From the NCBI RefSeq assembly GCF_014641075.1, contig NZ_BMHP01000001.1:2162171-2226170 (forward strand): a stretch of DNA of 64,000 bases. Direction: 5' to 3'. Positions within the stretch are counted from its first letter, which is position 1. Every line of letters starts with the position of its first letter. Shown piece after piece: positions 8,448 to 17,517 of the stretch. This stretch comes from Paenibacillus nasutitermitis (lineage in GTDB: Bacteria > Bacillota > Bacilli > Paenibacillales > Paenibacillaceae). The notes under the pieces were generated by a model that saw only the letters and a program-made list of their open reading frames with translations, had not been told where the DNA came from and did no database searches. The position numbers and the translations under genes were made by a program.

Positions 8448-8521
8448 ATCCTTGATTTCCCTTTTTCTCCATGGTAGACTCACTTCATCAAGAATTTTTG
8501 ATTAAGGTGGTATTGCCCCCA

Positions 8522-8692
8522 GTGATTAATTATTATGTGGTCGAAAAGTTAATGAAATTTCAACAAGCAGACTTGGAGCAAAAAGCTAGGCAAGCCTGGA
8601 AATGGGAGAAATTGAACAACAAAAAGCAAGTTGTGTATAAAGAACCTGTCTTTAAACAGCCGGCATTAGCCTGCTGTCCAGCATGCTGTTAA
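8522..8692 (+). CDS. Small protein with C-terminal CCxxCC motif in arsenic operon
   Basis: About 56 residues; the start is uncertain. I favour GTG 8522, because AAGGTGG at 8504-8510 lies upstream, over ATG 8471, which has no ribosome binding site. ATG 8552 is also possible. The body is charged and probably helical (KFQQADLEQKARQAWKWEKL), and the protein ends in ALACCPACC: four cysteines within six residues. Its coding region runs to 14 bases before arsR, so the two are surely cotranscribed. A tail like this could bind As(III) or another soft metal, for example as a chaperone or sink. I do not recognise a named family. Confidence 0.6.
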   Translation: MINYYVVEKLMKFQQADLEQKARQAWKWEKLNNKKQVVYKEPVFKQPALACCPACC

Positions 8693-8706
8693 CGGAGGCG
8701 ATTTCG

Positions 8707-9045
8707 ATGATTAAAGAATTTCCGGTCAACCTTTTGCCCGAAGAAGCCATTGATTTCGCTTCCTATGAAGCAAGGTTCAAAGCCTTATCCGATCAAAAGC
8801 GGCTGCTGATCATGTATGAGTTGACCCAGAAAGGCAGCGTTTGCGTTTGCGATTTGACGGATATCGTGGATATGCCTCAATCCAAGTTGTCTTACCATTT
8901 AAAGATTCTGCTTGATGCCAAGCTCATTAAACGCGAGACGAAAGGCACTTGGAGCTATTACGAATTAAACCATTCTGAGGTAAACCAACTACTTTCTCCC
9001 GAATTGTGCTGCATCTTCCGGAAAACCGATGACATTCCCGAGTAA
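8707..9045 (+). CDS. arsR: ArsR-family arsenic-responsive repressor
   Basis: The 112-residue protein starts at ATG 8707 after ACGGAGGCGATTTCG; an in-frame ATG at 8683 overlaps the previous gene and lacks such a site. It has the ArsR winged helix (DIVDMPQSKLSYHLKILLDA) and the classical metal site GSVCVCDL with Cys46 and Cys48. A further Cys101-Cys102 pair lies near the C terminus. Binding of As(III) to these cysteines should release it from DNA. Dyads with AAATCA/TGATTT half-sites occur before its operon and before arsM. Confidence 0.9.
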   Translation: MIKEFPVNLLPEEAIDFASYEARFKALSDQKRLLIMYELTQKGSVCVCDLTDIVDMPQSKLSYHLKILLDAKLIKRETKGTWSYYELNHSEVNQLLSPELCCIFRKTDDIPE

Positions 9046-9087
9046 TTGTTGTTTATAAGCCCACATTGTGGGTTTCATTTATCCAAT

Positions 9088-9107
9088 AAATCAAAATATA
9101 TTGATTT
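9088..9107. promoter_or_regulatory. ArsR operator upstream of arsM
   Basis: AAATCAAAATATATTGATTT is a dyad with six-base arms (AAATCA/TGATTT) in an AT-rich context typical of ArsR operators. It lies 20 bases before the arsM start. A small hairpin (CCCACA/TGTGGG near 9060-9076) precedes it. Confidence 0.6.
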
Positions 9108-9126
9108 AACAAGGGAGAGATTTTGC

Positions 9127-9924
9127 ATGAGTCACGTTCAAAATGATCAAGTACGTCAGCACGTGCGCAATCGCTATAAAGAAATAGCGATTCAGGACAA
9201 CGCCAACACTAGCTGCTGCTCGCCGGCTACATCGACTTTAAGCTGCTGCGGCACTGCCGACGAAGTATCCTCAAAGCTGGGCTATTCAATCGAAGAGCTT
9301 TCGGCGGTTCCACAAGGTGCAAACCTGGGACTCGGTTGCGGGAATCCACAAGCCATTGCTTCGCTTCAGTCAGGGGAGACAGTGCTTGACCTGGGTAGTG
9401 GCGCAGGGTTTGATTGCTTCCTTGCTTCGAAACAAGTAGAAGAGGCTGGTAAAGTCTACGGAATTGATATGACGCCTGAGATGGTCAGCAAAGCTCGCCA
9501 AAACGCTTTAAAGAATGGGTACTCGAACGTTGAGTTTCGGCTTGGTGAAATTGAACATTTGCCTATTGTCGATTCATCCATTGACGTCATCATTTCAAAT
9601 TGTGTAATCAATTTGTCTCCTGATAAGCAGCAGGTGTTTAATGAGGCATTTCGAGTGTTGAAATCAGGCGGAAGGCTTGCAATTTCGGATATTGTCACAA
9701 CAGCGGAGTTGCCAACGGAGATCAAAGAAGATATGGACTCCTTAGCAAGCTGTATATCTGGGGCTTCTTCAGTCGATGAGGTAAAAGCTATGCTGCAAGC
9801 TAGTGGTTTTATCGATATCGTTGTTGAACCAAAAGATGATTCCCGGGAATTCATCAAAGATTGGATACCAGGTGCGGATATGGATGCCTATATTCAATCG
9901 GCTATTATTAAAGCCAAAAAGTAA
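9127..9924 (+). CDS. arsM: Arsenite S-adenosylmethionine methyltransferase
   Basis: The 265-residue protein, starting after AAGGGAGAG, has a class I methyltransferase domain with the SAM motif VLDLGSGAGFDCFLAS and the ArsM signature GYSIEELSAVPQGANLGLGC. The arsenic-binding cysteines are present: Cys159 in NCVINLSPDK and Cys209 in SLASCISGA, with the 50-residue spacing known from ArsM. N-terminal CC pairs (Cys30-31, Cys40-41) add further sites. It converts As(III) to methylated, partly volatile arsenicals using SAM and thiols. It follows arsR closely but has its own operator, so its expression should follow arsenic exposure. Confidence 0.93.
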   Translation: MSHVQNDQVRQHVRNRYKEIAIQDNANTSCCSPATSTLSCCGTADEVSSKLGYSIEELSAVPQGANLGLGCGNPQAIASLQSGETVLDLGSGAGFDCFLASKQVEEAGKVYGIDMTPEMVSKARQNALKNGYSNVEFRLGEIEHLPIVDSSIDVIISNCVINLSPDKQQVFNEAFRVLKSGGRLAISDIVTTAELPTEIKEDMDSLASCISGASSVDEVKAMLQASGFIDIVVEPKDDSREFIKDWIPGADMDAYIQSAIIKAKK

Positions 9925-9977
9925 AGAAAACTGCCATCCTATAAAAAAGCCGCTACCAGACCTAAAACTGAACTGTA

Positions 9978-10025
9978 ACCCGTAAGATGGACACTTAAAA
10001 AAAGTGACCTCTTGCGGGTTTTTGT
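9978..10025 (+). terminator. Rho-independent terminator after arsM
   Basis: ACCCGTAAGA pairs with TCTTGCGGGT (one G-T pair); an inner CACTT/AAGTG arm extends the stem. TTTTTG follows. Confidence 0.7.
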
Positions 10026-10057
10026 GTTTTAATCATACTATCGAGAAAATACGGGGA

Positions 10058-10291
10058 ATGAACATCTTGAGAAAAATCAGAACAGGATTTACAGAAGCAG
10101 AGATCAGATTGTTGGAGTCCAATCCGAACGTAAGCCGCATATCAGGTAGAAATATCTCGTATGCTCCAGGATTTAAACTTGCTGCCGTGCAATCTAACCA
10201 AGCGGGAGAGCCGAAGCTCGGATATTACTGTTTTTTTATGATCGTGCGCTCGGAAATGCGTCGAAGAGAAAAAAGGAAAAAGCAATACTGA
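10058..10291 (+). pseudogene. Broken IS3-type transposase OrfA (HTH) fragment
   Basis: The first 45 residues read MNILRKIRTGFTEAEIRLLE, SNPNVSRISGRNISYAPGFK and LAAVQ. This is the N terminus of an HTH transposase subunit of the kind EEIRLLExNPNVxRxSxxxIxYTPxFKLxAV. After AAVQSNQAGE the expected continuation is lost and the frame drifts into basic residues (RREKRKKQY), so a frameshift has destroyed the rest. No partner OrfB or terminal inverted repeat is recognisable nearby. Confidence 0.7.
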
Positions 10292-10293
10292 AA

Positions 10294-10340
10294 AAGGCAT
10301 CCCAATCAGGCTTCCGAACCTAATAAGGATGCTTCTTTTT
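10294..10340. terminator. Bidirectional terminator between IS remnant and LysR gene
   Basis: AAGGCATCC and GGATGCTT form the stem. A T run follows on the plus strand and an A run precedes it, so it also reads as a terminator for the convergent minus-strand LysR gene. Confidence 0.6.
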
Positions 10341-10369
10341 GTATTAATTGCAGCATTTACATTTTTGAA

Positions 10370-11245
10370 CTATTTCACAAGATCAAGAAATTTGTTCGCC
10401 GCATTAGATAACGGCATGTTCCGCATGATCATAAATCCAACTTGGGAAGGCGGCATCTTGATGTCTAATTGAATTTCGAAGAGGGAGCCTTCTTCCAACT
10501 CCTTGGATATGAATTCTTTTGTTATATAAGAGATCCCTAGTCCTTTCCTTGCGAATTCGATGAGAAGATCAACACTTCCCACCTCAATCTCCGGTTTAAT
10601 CTGATAGCCGTAACTTTCGAATAGCTCTGTGATCGCCATCCGAACCCGGCTATTACGTGAGAATAAGACAATAGGGTACTGAAGCAGCAGCTCCAGTGAG
10701 AGCACTCTGTCCTTAAGCTCGGCATAATGAACCCCCGCTACAAAGCAATCCTGAAGCTCAATTCCCTTCAGCACCTCGAGCTGTGAATCGACAATAGGCA
10801 TACGAACGACACCCAAATCAATTTTACCTTCTTTCAAGAAGGCGATGGTCTCCGGGGTCGTCCCATGATTCAGATGCAATTTAATGCCTGGATGCTTCTG
10901 ATGATAGGTCTCCAAATAAGGGAGCAAGTAGTGCTTGAACAACGAATCGCTGCCGCCGATTCTAAGCTCCCCGCTGTCCAGATTTTTGAGTGCAGCCATC
11001 TTTTCTTCTGCGAGCGTGATCAGGATCTGAGACTTCTCGATATAGGAATAGAGAATGACGCCTTCCTGCGTCAGGTTAACGCCTTTGGAATTGCGGTAAA
11101 ACAAAATGACGCCAAAGCTGTCTTCCAGCTGCTTGATGGCGTGGCTGACGCTTGGCTGTGTGATAAACAACGATTTGGCGGCCTTAGATAAGCTTCCCGT
11201 CTTGGCGGCCCAATAAAAAACCTTATATAGCTCATGATTGATCAT
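10370..11245 (-). CDS. LysR-family regulator divergent from the pentose phosphate operon
   Basis: The 291-residue protein has an N-terminal LysR HTH (GSLSKAAKSLFITQPSVSHAIKQLE, residues 17-41) and a two-lobed effector-binding domain (ELRIGGSDSLFKHYLLPYLE, GKIDLGVVRMP, RKGLGISYI). It is divergent from zwf across about 125 bases containing a perfect LysR-type box, so control of the zwf-tkt-tal-gnd operon and of itself is likely. The effector is unknown; a sugar phosphate or redox-related metabolite would be plausible. The best ribosome binding site (AGGAG) lies rather far (16 bases) from the ATG, with the palindrome in between. Confidence 0.85.
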   Translation of the reverse strand: MINHELYKVFYWAAKTGSLSKAAKSLFITQPSVSHAIKQLEDSFGVILFYRNSKGVNLTQEGVILYSYIEKSQILITLAEEKMAALKNLDSGELRIGGSDSLFKHYLLPYLETYHQKHPGIKLHLNHGTTPETIAFLKEGKIDLGVVRMPIVDSQLEVLKGIELQDCFVAGVHYAELKDRVLSLELLLQYPIVLFSRNSRVRMAITELFESYGYQIKPEIEVGSVDLLIEFARKGLGISYITKEFISKELEEGSLFEIQLDIKMPPSQVGFMIMRNMPLSNAANKFLDLVK

Positions 11246-11258
11246 AGACGTGGTCTAT
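11244..11258. promoter_or_regulatory. LysR-type operator overlapping the regulator's start codon
   Basis: ATAGAC-GTG-GTCTAT is a perfect inverted repeat and fits the T-N11-A LysR box. It overlaps the regulator's own ATG, which suggests autorepression together with control of the divergent zwf promoter. Confidence 0.65.
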
Positions 11259-11279
11259 AGCTCCTGTGAAATATACTAA

Positions 11280-11307
11280 TTACTTGTATAGGTGATATTC
11301 GTATTAT
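11280..11307 (+). promoter_or_regulatory. Probable zwf promoter
   Basis: TTACTT (11280-11285), a 16-base spacer and TATTAT (11302-11307) make a plausible sigma-A promoter about 60 bases before zwf, adjacent to the LysR box. Confidence 0.45.
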
Positions 11308-11370
11308 AGTGGATTTAAGAAATAGAAACCAGAGCAAGTAATTTAGCTCTGCTGGAAGGAGAAGAAACAC

Positions 11371-12894
11371 ATGGAGTCTACCACGTTTGTCTTGTTTGGA
11401 GCGACAGGGGATTTAGCCAAGAGAAAAATTTACCCTGCTTTGTATAATTTATTCGTTGATCAGAAGCTTCCTGAAGCCTTCCGTGTTTTTGGCCTTGGAA
11501 GAAGGGAACTATCTGATGAAGCCTTTCAAACGAGTGTAGAGCAATCTCTTCGTAAGTTTTCCAGGAGAGAAGTGAAAGATCCTGTTTTGTTGAACAAGTT
11601 TTTGCAAACTTTCCGATATAGCGTTCTAGATGTTAGCCATAAAGAAGATTATCAGAAGCTGCTGCAGCTCGTTGAGCAGCAGGAAGAAGAGCTTCGTATG
11701 GCGCCGAATCGTATGTTTTATCTGTCCGTAGGCCCTGAGTTTTTTGAAACCATTGCAGCGAGCATCCAGGAAAGCGGACTTGGTTCTGCGAGTGGCTGGA
11801 AGCGACTCGTGATCGAGAAGCCATTTGGCCATGATTTGCAATCTGCTCGAGAGCTGAATAATAATCTGAGCAAATCCTTTACCGAGGATGAGATTTTTAG
11901 AATCGATCATTATCTCGGCAAGCCGATGGTACAGAAGCTTGAGATGCTGCAGCAGAGCAATCCGGTCCTCCAGGCCTTATGGGATAACCGTTACATTGCT
12001 AACGTTCAAATAACAGCGAATGAAATCGTCGGCGTTGAAGAGAGAGCAGGCTATTACGATCATGTTGGGGCTGTAAGAGACATGTTCCAGAACCATATGC
12101 TGCAATTGCTTATGATGCTGACGATTCACCTCCCGAACAACAGCACGTCAGAGAATGTCCGTTTCAAAAAGAAACTGGTGATGGAGGCACTGGAGCTGCT
12201 GCAAAAAGAGGATATTGGCTCTCATGTTGTTCGCGGACAATATGGAGCAGGAACGATTCAAAGCAAACCGGTGTTCGGATACACTTCCGAACCAAACATT
12301 CCTGCAGATTCTAGTAACGACACCTTTATCGCAGTGAAACTGCAAATCGATGACTATTCATGGCGCGGCGTTCCTTTTTACATCCGCACAGGCAAAAGAA
12401 TGAAGGACAAATCGACACGAATTGTGATCGAGTTCAAAGAGCCTTTGAAGCAGTCCAAGGCAAACGATGATACGAAGAAGCCTAATCTTCTCGTCATTGA
12501 AATCAGTCCCAATGAAGTGATATCGCTGCAATTAAATACAAGGAATCCTCAGAACAAAGGGGAGTTCAAGCCCATGCATATCGATTTCCACGAGAGTGGA
12601 GACAACGTGCCCGAGGCTTACGAGAATTTGATCAGCGATGCTTTGCACGGAGATTCTACATTCTTCGCGCATTGGGACGAAGTTGAATTATCATGGCAAT
12701 GGGTTCAGCCCATCTTAGATGCATACGAAGAGAACCGAGTGCCGCTTCATCTGTACGCAGCTGGTAGCAATGGTCCAACAGAGTCGGATGAGCTGTTAGC
12801 TCAGGACGGCTATCATTGGTGGTTTGACGAGATGACGGAACAACAAATCGAAACCAAAGAAGGAGAACACTATGCCTACCACACAAACAATTGA
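11371..12894 (+). CDS. zwf: Glucose-6-phosphate 1-dehydrogenase
   Basis: The 507-residue product matches the family's usual length. The nucleotide-binding motif [10 protein letters not shown] lies at residues 10-19 and the substrate/active-site signature RIDHYLGK at 177-184, with the catalytic-base His further on in the conserved core. It oxidises glucose-6-phosphate to 6-phosphogluconolactone and makes NADPH, the first step of the oxidative pentose phosphate pathway. The start follows GGAAGGAG. It is the first gene of the operon, and its last 23 bases overlap the transketolase gene, indicating translational coupling. No phosphogluconolactonase gene is present in the operon. Confidence 0.95.
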   Translation: MESTTFVLFGATGDLAKRKIYPALYNLFVDQKLPEAFRVFGLGRRELSDEAFQTSVEQSLRKFSRREVKDPVLLNKFLQTFRYSVLDVSHKEDYQKLLQLVEQQEEELRMAPNRMFYLSVGPEFFETIAASIQESGLGSASGWKRLVIEKPFGHDLQSARELNNNLSKSFTEDEIFRIDHYLGKPMVQKLEMLQQSNPVLQALWDNRYIANVQITANEIVGVEERAGYYDHVGAVRDMFQNHMLQLLMMLTIHLPNNSTSENVRFKKKLVMEALELLQKEDIGSHVVRGQYGAGTIQSKPVFGYTSEPNIPADSSNDTFIAVKLQIDDYSWRGVPFYIRTGKRMKDKSTRIVIEFKEPLKQSKANDDTKKPNLLVIEISPNEVISLQLNTRNPQNKGEFKPMHIDFHESGDNVPEAYENLISDALHGDSTFFAHWDEVELSWQWVQPILDAYEENRVPLHLYAAGSNGPTESDELLAQDGYHWWFDEMTEQQIETKEGEHYAYHTNN

Positions 12895-14863
12895 TCAACT
12901 GGCAGTCGATACGATCCGCACCTTGTCGATTGATGCCATCAATGCCGCTAATTCCGGACATCCAGGACTTCCTATGGGAGCTGCGCCTATGGCGTATGCA
13001 CTTTGGGGCAAACTAATGATTCACAATCCAGCACACGCAAAATGGTTCAACCGCGATCGTTTTGTATTATCCGCAGGTCACGGCTCGGCCTTGCTTTACA
13101 GCCTTCTTCACTTGTCCGGCTATAACGTCTCGATAGATGATTTGAAGCAATTTCGCAAACTGAACAGCAAGACGCCCGGCCATCCTGAATTTGGCCACAC
13201 GGATGGCGTAGATGCAACCACTGGTCCTCTAGGGCAAGGAATAGCGATGGCGGTTGGGATGGCGATGGCTGAAGCGCATCTGGCTTCGAAATTCAATCAA
13301 AGCGGCTTTCCAGTGGTGGATCATTATACGTATGCGCTTGTTGGAGATGGCTGCTTGATGGAAGGTATCTCTTACGAGGCCATGTCAATGGCAGGACATA
13401 TGAAGCTGGACAAATTAGTTGTCTTGTACGATTCCAACGATATCTCCTTGGATGGAGAGCTTAATCTTTCCTTTGGCGAGAATATCCAAAAGAGAGCAGA
13501 ATCCGCTAACTGGCACTATTTGCGAGTGGAGGATGGTAACGATATCGAGCAAACTACAAAAGCGATCGAAGCCGCCAAGCAAAATCATACCCAGCCATCG
13601 ATTATCGAAATCCGCACGATTATTGGTTTCGGAAGCAAAGTAGCGGGAACGAATAAGGCGCATGGCGTTCCGCTTGGCAAAGAAGAAGCCCTAGCAACGA
13701 AGAAAGCTTATGGCTGGAAGTATGAGGATGAGTTCACGGTTCCTGAGGAAGTTAAAGCTCATTTTGCCCAGCTCAAGCAAAATGGTGAAGCAAAAGAAGC
13801 GGCTTGGAACGAATTGATCGCTACCTATAAAGCACAGCATCCTGCACTTGGCGCAGAGCTTGAGCATGTTATCGAAGGCTCCGTCGTAATCGATGCCGCC
13901 GATATCCTTACCTTTGATACGTCCAAGACCGTTTCAACTCGTATAGCAAGCGGTCAAGCGATCAATCATTTTGTGAAATCAGTTCCTTCGATTTTTGGCG
14001 GCAGCGCTGATTTGTCACATTCTACGATGACGGATATTAGTGGAGAGCAAGTATTTGCTGTTGAATCCTATGCCGGACGTAATATTTACTTCGGCGTTCG
14101 AGAGCATGCTATGGGCGCAGCTGGCAACGGTATGGCGCTGCACGGTGGAGTGAAACCATTCGTTAGTACATTCTTCGTGTTCAGTGATTATCTGCGTCCG
14201 TCGATTCGATTGGCTGCTCTGCAGAAGCTGCCTGTGACCTATGTCTTTACTCATGATTCAGTAGCAGTTGGAGAGGATGGTCCTACACATGAACCAGTTG
14301 AGCAGTTGACTGCGCTGCGTACAATTCCCGGACTTACAGTCATTCGTCCTACCGATGCCAATGAAACCGCTAGCGCATGGGCCTATGCCCTTCAGCAAAA
14401 TGAAGGTCCAGTTGCGATGGTGCTGAGCAGACAGAACCTGCCTATCTATGAAGCAACTAAAGGCAATGTTGATGCAGTAGCCCAAGGAGCCTATGTCCTT
14501 ACGGAAACCAACAATCAGCCGGATGTGATCCTGATCGGGACGGGTTCCGAGGTTTCTATAGCTGTTGGAGCCAAAGCAGAGCTTGAGAAGGAGAATATCT
14601 CAGTACGTATCGTTGCGATGCCAAGCCGCGAGCTGTTCGATCGTCAACCCGATGCTTATAAGCAGTCCGTACTGCCTACTTCTGTGACGAAGCGTTTGGC
14701 TATTGAAGCAGGTATCTCGCTTGGTTGGGAGCGTTACACAGGGCCAACTGGCAGCGTATTGTCGATCGATACCTTTGGCGCTTCCGGACCAGGGCCTGAG
14801 GTCTTGGAACACTTTGGCTTCACTGTGGATAATGTGGTCCGTTTGACAAAACAATTACTATAG
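12872..14863 (+). CDS. tkt: Transketolase
   Basis: The 663-residue protein has the thiamine diphosphate enzyme pattern: [20 protein letters not shown] at the N terminus, [14 protein letters not shown], the ThDP motif [10 protein letters not shown] with a following N, and in the pyrimidine domain [19 protein letters not shown] and [20 protein letters not shown]. It transfers two-carbon units between pentose and other sugar phosphates. Its start ATG 12872 follows AAGGAG and lies inside the end of zwf in another frame. Confidence 0.95.
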   Translation: MPTTQTIDQLAVDTIRTLSIDAINAANSGHPGLPMGAAPMAYALWGKLMIHNPAHAKWFNRDRFVLSAGHGSALLYSLLHLSGYNVSIDDLKQFRKLNSKTPGHPEFGHTDGVDATTGPLGQGIAMAVGMAMAEAHLASKFNQSGFPVVDHYTYALVGDGCLMEGISYEAMSMAGHMKLDKLVVLYDSNDISLDGELNLSFGENIQKRAESANWHYLRVEDGNDIEQTTKAIEAAKQNHTQPSIIEIRTIIGFGSKVAGTNKAHGVPLGKEEALATKKAYGWKYEDEFTVPEEVKAHFAQLKQNGEAKEAAWNELIATYKAQHPALGAELEHVIEGSVVIDAADILTFDTSKTVSTRIASGQAINHFVKSVPSIFGGSADLSHSTMTDISGEQVFAVESYAGRNIYFGVREHAMGAAGNGMALHGGVKPFVSTFFVFSDYLRPSIRLAALQKLPVTYVFTHDSVAVGEDGPTHEPVEQLTALRTIPGLTVIRPTDANETASAWAYALQQNEGPVAMVLSRQNLPIYEATKGNVDAVAQGAYVLTETNNQPDVILIGTGSEVSIAVGAKAELEKENISVRIVAMPSRELFDRQPDAYKQSVLPTSVTKRLAIEAGISLGWERYTGPTGSVLSIDTFGASGPGPEVLEHFGFTVDNVVRLTKQLL

Positions 14864-14983
14864 TAACGTAACAATTGAGAACAGGTGACTGGTGACACTG
14901 TTCAGACGCAGCTTTCTTTCGCGGATATGTGTATATGTTTAATCCTGTTAAATGATAACCATAAAAAAACGGAGGTAATAAAT

Positions 14984-15649
14984 ATGAAATTTTTTATCGA
15001 CACTGCAAACCTGGTAGATATTAAGAAGGCATACAAAATCGGCGTTTTATCTGGTGTTACGACAAACCCATCCTTAGTAGCCAAAGAAGGCGTGAAGTTC
15101 GAGGATCGCATCGCTGAGATTTTACGTGAAGTAACAGAGGTGGAATCTGTTTCTGCCGAAGTTACGCCAGATGCTCTAACAGCTGAAGATATGATTGCGC
15201 AAGCGAATGAACTTATCAAAATCAACAACAATGATAAAAATATTACCATAAAGCTTCCAATGACGCTGGCAGGCCTGGAAGCCTGTCGTTACCTGACCAA
15301 AAAAGGGGTAAAAACGAACGTAACCCTGATCTTCACTGTGAATCAAGCACTCTTGGCTGCTCGTGCAGGTGCCACTTATGTATCCCCGTTCCTTGGACGT
15401 TTGGATGATATCTCAGAGGATGGCGTTCTACTTGTAACCAAAATCGCTGAATTGTTCCGTAAACATAATCTGGATGCGCAAATCATTGCAGCTTCTGTCC
15501 GCCATCCGGATCATGTGACACGTGTAGCTATGGCTGGCGCACATATCGCAACCGTTCCTTTCTCCGTAATTGAACAAATTTCCAAGCATCCACTAACGGA
15601 TCAAGGTATGGAGAAATTCGCTGCCGATTGGAAAAAATCCGTTCAATAA
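14984..15649 (+). CDS. tal: Transaldolase (short TalC/fructose-6-phosphate aldolase-type)
   Basis: The 221-residue protein begins [20 protein letters not shown] at ATG 14984, which follows a strong ACGGAGGTAA; the frame is open further upstream without a site. [16 protein letters not shown] and NITIKLPMT are class I aldolase motifs, with Lys90 the likely Schiff-base residue. Its short length places it in the TalC/MipB group, in which transaldolases and fructose-6-phosphate aldolases are hard to tell apart; the operon context favours transaldolase. It follows tkt after about 120 bases. Confidence 0.92.
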   Translation: MKFFIDTANLVDIKKAYKIGVLSGVTTNPSLVAKEGVKFEDRIAEILREVTEVESVSAEVTPDALTAEDMIAQANELIKINNNDKNITIKLPMTLAGLEACRYLTKKGVKTNVTLIFTVNQALLAARAGATYVSPFLGRLDDISEDGVLLVTKIAELFRKHNLDAQIIAASVRHPDHVTRVAMAGAHIATVPFSVIEQISKHPLTDQGMEKFAADWKKSVQ

Positions 15650-15685
15650 TTGTAGTTAGACAGTAAGAACAGGGAGGTAGAAACC

Positions 15686-17104
15686 GTGAAGAAACAACAA
15701 ATTGGTGTGGTCGGTTTGGCTGTAATGGGTAAAAACCTGGCCTTCAATATTGAGAGCAAAGGGTTCTCCGTTGCGGTGTACAACCGCTCCGCAGAGAAAA
15801 CGAAGGAATTATTGGCAGAAGCAGAAGGCAAAGATTTCTTAGGTACGTACACTGTCGAAGAATTCGTCCAAGCGCTGGAGTCACCGCGTAAAATCCTCAT
15901 CATGGTCAAAGCAGGCCAACCAACGGACGATACCATTAATCAGCTGGTCCCATATCTCGATCAAGGAGATATTCTGATCGACGGCGGAAATGCCTATTTC
16001 CATGATACGCAGCGCAGGAATAAAGATCTTCAGGCTCAAGGCTTTCACTTCATCGGCGCAGGCGTTTCCGGAGGCGAAGAGGGGGCATTGAAAGGTCCTG
16101 CTATTATGCCAGGTGGGCAAAAAGACGCGTATGATCTCGTAGAACCAATTCTGACCGCTATCTCGGCCAAGGTGAATGGTGATCCTTGCTCGACGTATAT
16201 TGGAGGAGACGGCGCTGGCCATTACGTCAAAATGGTACACAACGGTATCGAATACGGGGATATGCAGCTTATCGGCGAAGCTTATCATCTACTCAAGGAT
16301 GTATTGAGCCTGAACACCAGCCAGCTGCATGACATTTTTACAGAATGGAACAACGGCGAGCTGGATAGCTATTTGATCGAAATCACAGCCGATATTTTCA
16401 AGAAAATTGATCCGGATACAGGCAAACCAATGGTGGATGTCATTCTGGACTCAGCTGGGCAAAAAGGGACTGGCAAATGGACCAGCCAGAGCGCATTGGA
16501 TTTGGGCGTTCCACTGTCCATCATTACGGAATCAGTGTTCGCACGCTTTATCTCCGCAATGAAAGAAGAGCGCGTAGCCGCAAGCAAACAGCTTAACGGT
16601 CCTGCTATATCCAGCTATGACGGCGATCCTAAGGAATTCACCGAAGCTGTACGTAAGGCGTTGTATACGAGTAAAATCGCTTCCTATGCACAAGGCTTTG
16701 CCCAAATGAGAGCTGCTTCTGATGCCTACAACTGGGATTTGAACTATGGCAGCATTGCGATGATATTCCGCGGTGGATGTATTATCCGTGCAAGATTCCT
16801 GCAGAATATTAAGGATGCCTATGATCGGGATCCGGCTCTGAGTAATTTGTTCTTGGACGAATATTTCGACCAGATCGTTGATAACTATCAAGATGCATGG
16901 AGAAAGGTAATCGCGATTGCCATCACTAGAGGAATACCGGTTCCTGCTTTCTCCTCTGCTTTGGCTTATTACGACAGCTATCGCTCGGAGCAGCTGCCAG
17001 CTAATCTACTGCAAGCGCAAAGGGATTATTTTGGCGCTCATACATTCCAACGCGTTGATAAAGAGGGAAGCTTTCATTTCCAATGGATGGAGAATAACGA
17101 ATAG
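15686..17104 (+). CDS. gnd: 6-Phosphogluconate dehydrogenase, decarboxylating
   Basis: The 472-residue protein starts with GTG after AGGGAGG. The N-terminal Rossmann motif is [20 protein letters not shown] with NRS after the second strand, as in the NADP-dependent GndA type. Downstream come [20 protein letters not shown] and the catalytic helix [18 protein letters not shown], then [12 protein letters not shown]. It converts 6-phosphogluconate to ribulose-5-phosphate, CO2 and NADPH, and closes the oxidative branch begun by zwf. It is the last gene before a strong terminator. Confidence 0.95.
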   Translation: MKKQQIGVVGLAVMGKNLAFNIESKGFSVAVYNRSAEKTKELLAEAEGKDFLGTYTVEEFVQALESPRKILIMVKAGQPTDDTINQLVPYLDQGDILIDGGNAYFHDTQRRNKDLQAQGFHFIGAGVSGGEEGALKGPAIMPGGQKDAYDLVEPILTAISAKVNGDPCSTYIGGDGAGHYVKMVHNGIEYGDMQLIGEAYHLLKDVLSLNTSQLHDIFTEWNNGELDSYLIEITADIFKKIDPDTGKPMVDVILDSAGQKGTGKWTSQSALDLGVPLSIITESVFARFISAMKEERVAASKQLNGPAISSYDGDPKEFTEAVRKALYTSKIASYAQGFAQMRAASDAYNWDLNYGSIAMIFRGGCIIRARFLQNIKDAYDRDPALSNLFLDEYFDQIVDNYQDAWRKVIAIAITRGIPVPAFSSALAYYDSYRSEQLPANLLQAQRDYFGAHTFQRVDKEGSFHFQWMENNE

Positions 17105-17181
17105 TAAGAAATAACGATGAATGTTCAACTAACAACGAGAAAGACATATTAAAATATTAAATAAAAAAGCACTCCTGGTGG

Positions 17182-17235
17182 GAGAGCCCTGCAAAAGCAA
17201 GGCTTTGGCAGGGCTCTCTATATGAGGGCCTTTTT
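17182..17235 (+). terminator. Terminator of the pentose phosphate operon
   Basis: GAGAGCCCTGC and GCAGGGCTCTC form a perfect 11-base stem, followed after a short spacer by GGGCCTTTTTGC. Confidence 0.8.
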
Positions 17236-17517
17236 GCTTTGGTATTCGATTCACGCAAGCGCTGTCGGAAGTCAAGAACATTGTCCCATTCTCATTACTT
17301 AATTTTGATTCCAGATCATTTCATCCGCCTTTATGGGTGGCGTGAGAGTCAGGGCATGCGGCTCCTCCATCTTGAATTTGGAATGACAAGATTTCTAATA
17401 TTATGTTCAATTATTAGAATGGAATACGCTTTCATTCCTTGGTTTAATGAAACCAGGAACGGCGTCGATCAACATGGAACGCACTGGAAGTACGCCAATG
17501 GATAGGAGATGAAGAGG
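17236..17517. other. Gap without a supported gene
   Basis: An open frame at 17239-17505 has no ribosome binding site and no recognisable content. A short dyad TGGTTT-AATG-AAACCA lies near 17441-17456 and a degenerate cre-like half-site (CGCTTTCA) near 17427. Nothing else stands out. Confidence 0.5.

Noticed and set aside
17239..17505. 88-codon ORF before the toroid gene
   Set aside because: No ribosome binding site, no family resemblance, and an unusual residue mix.
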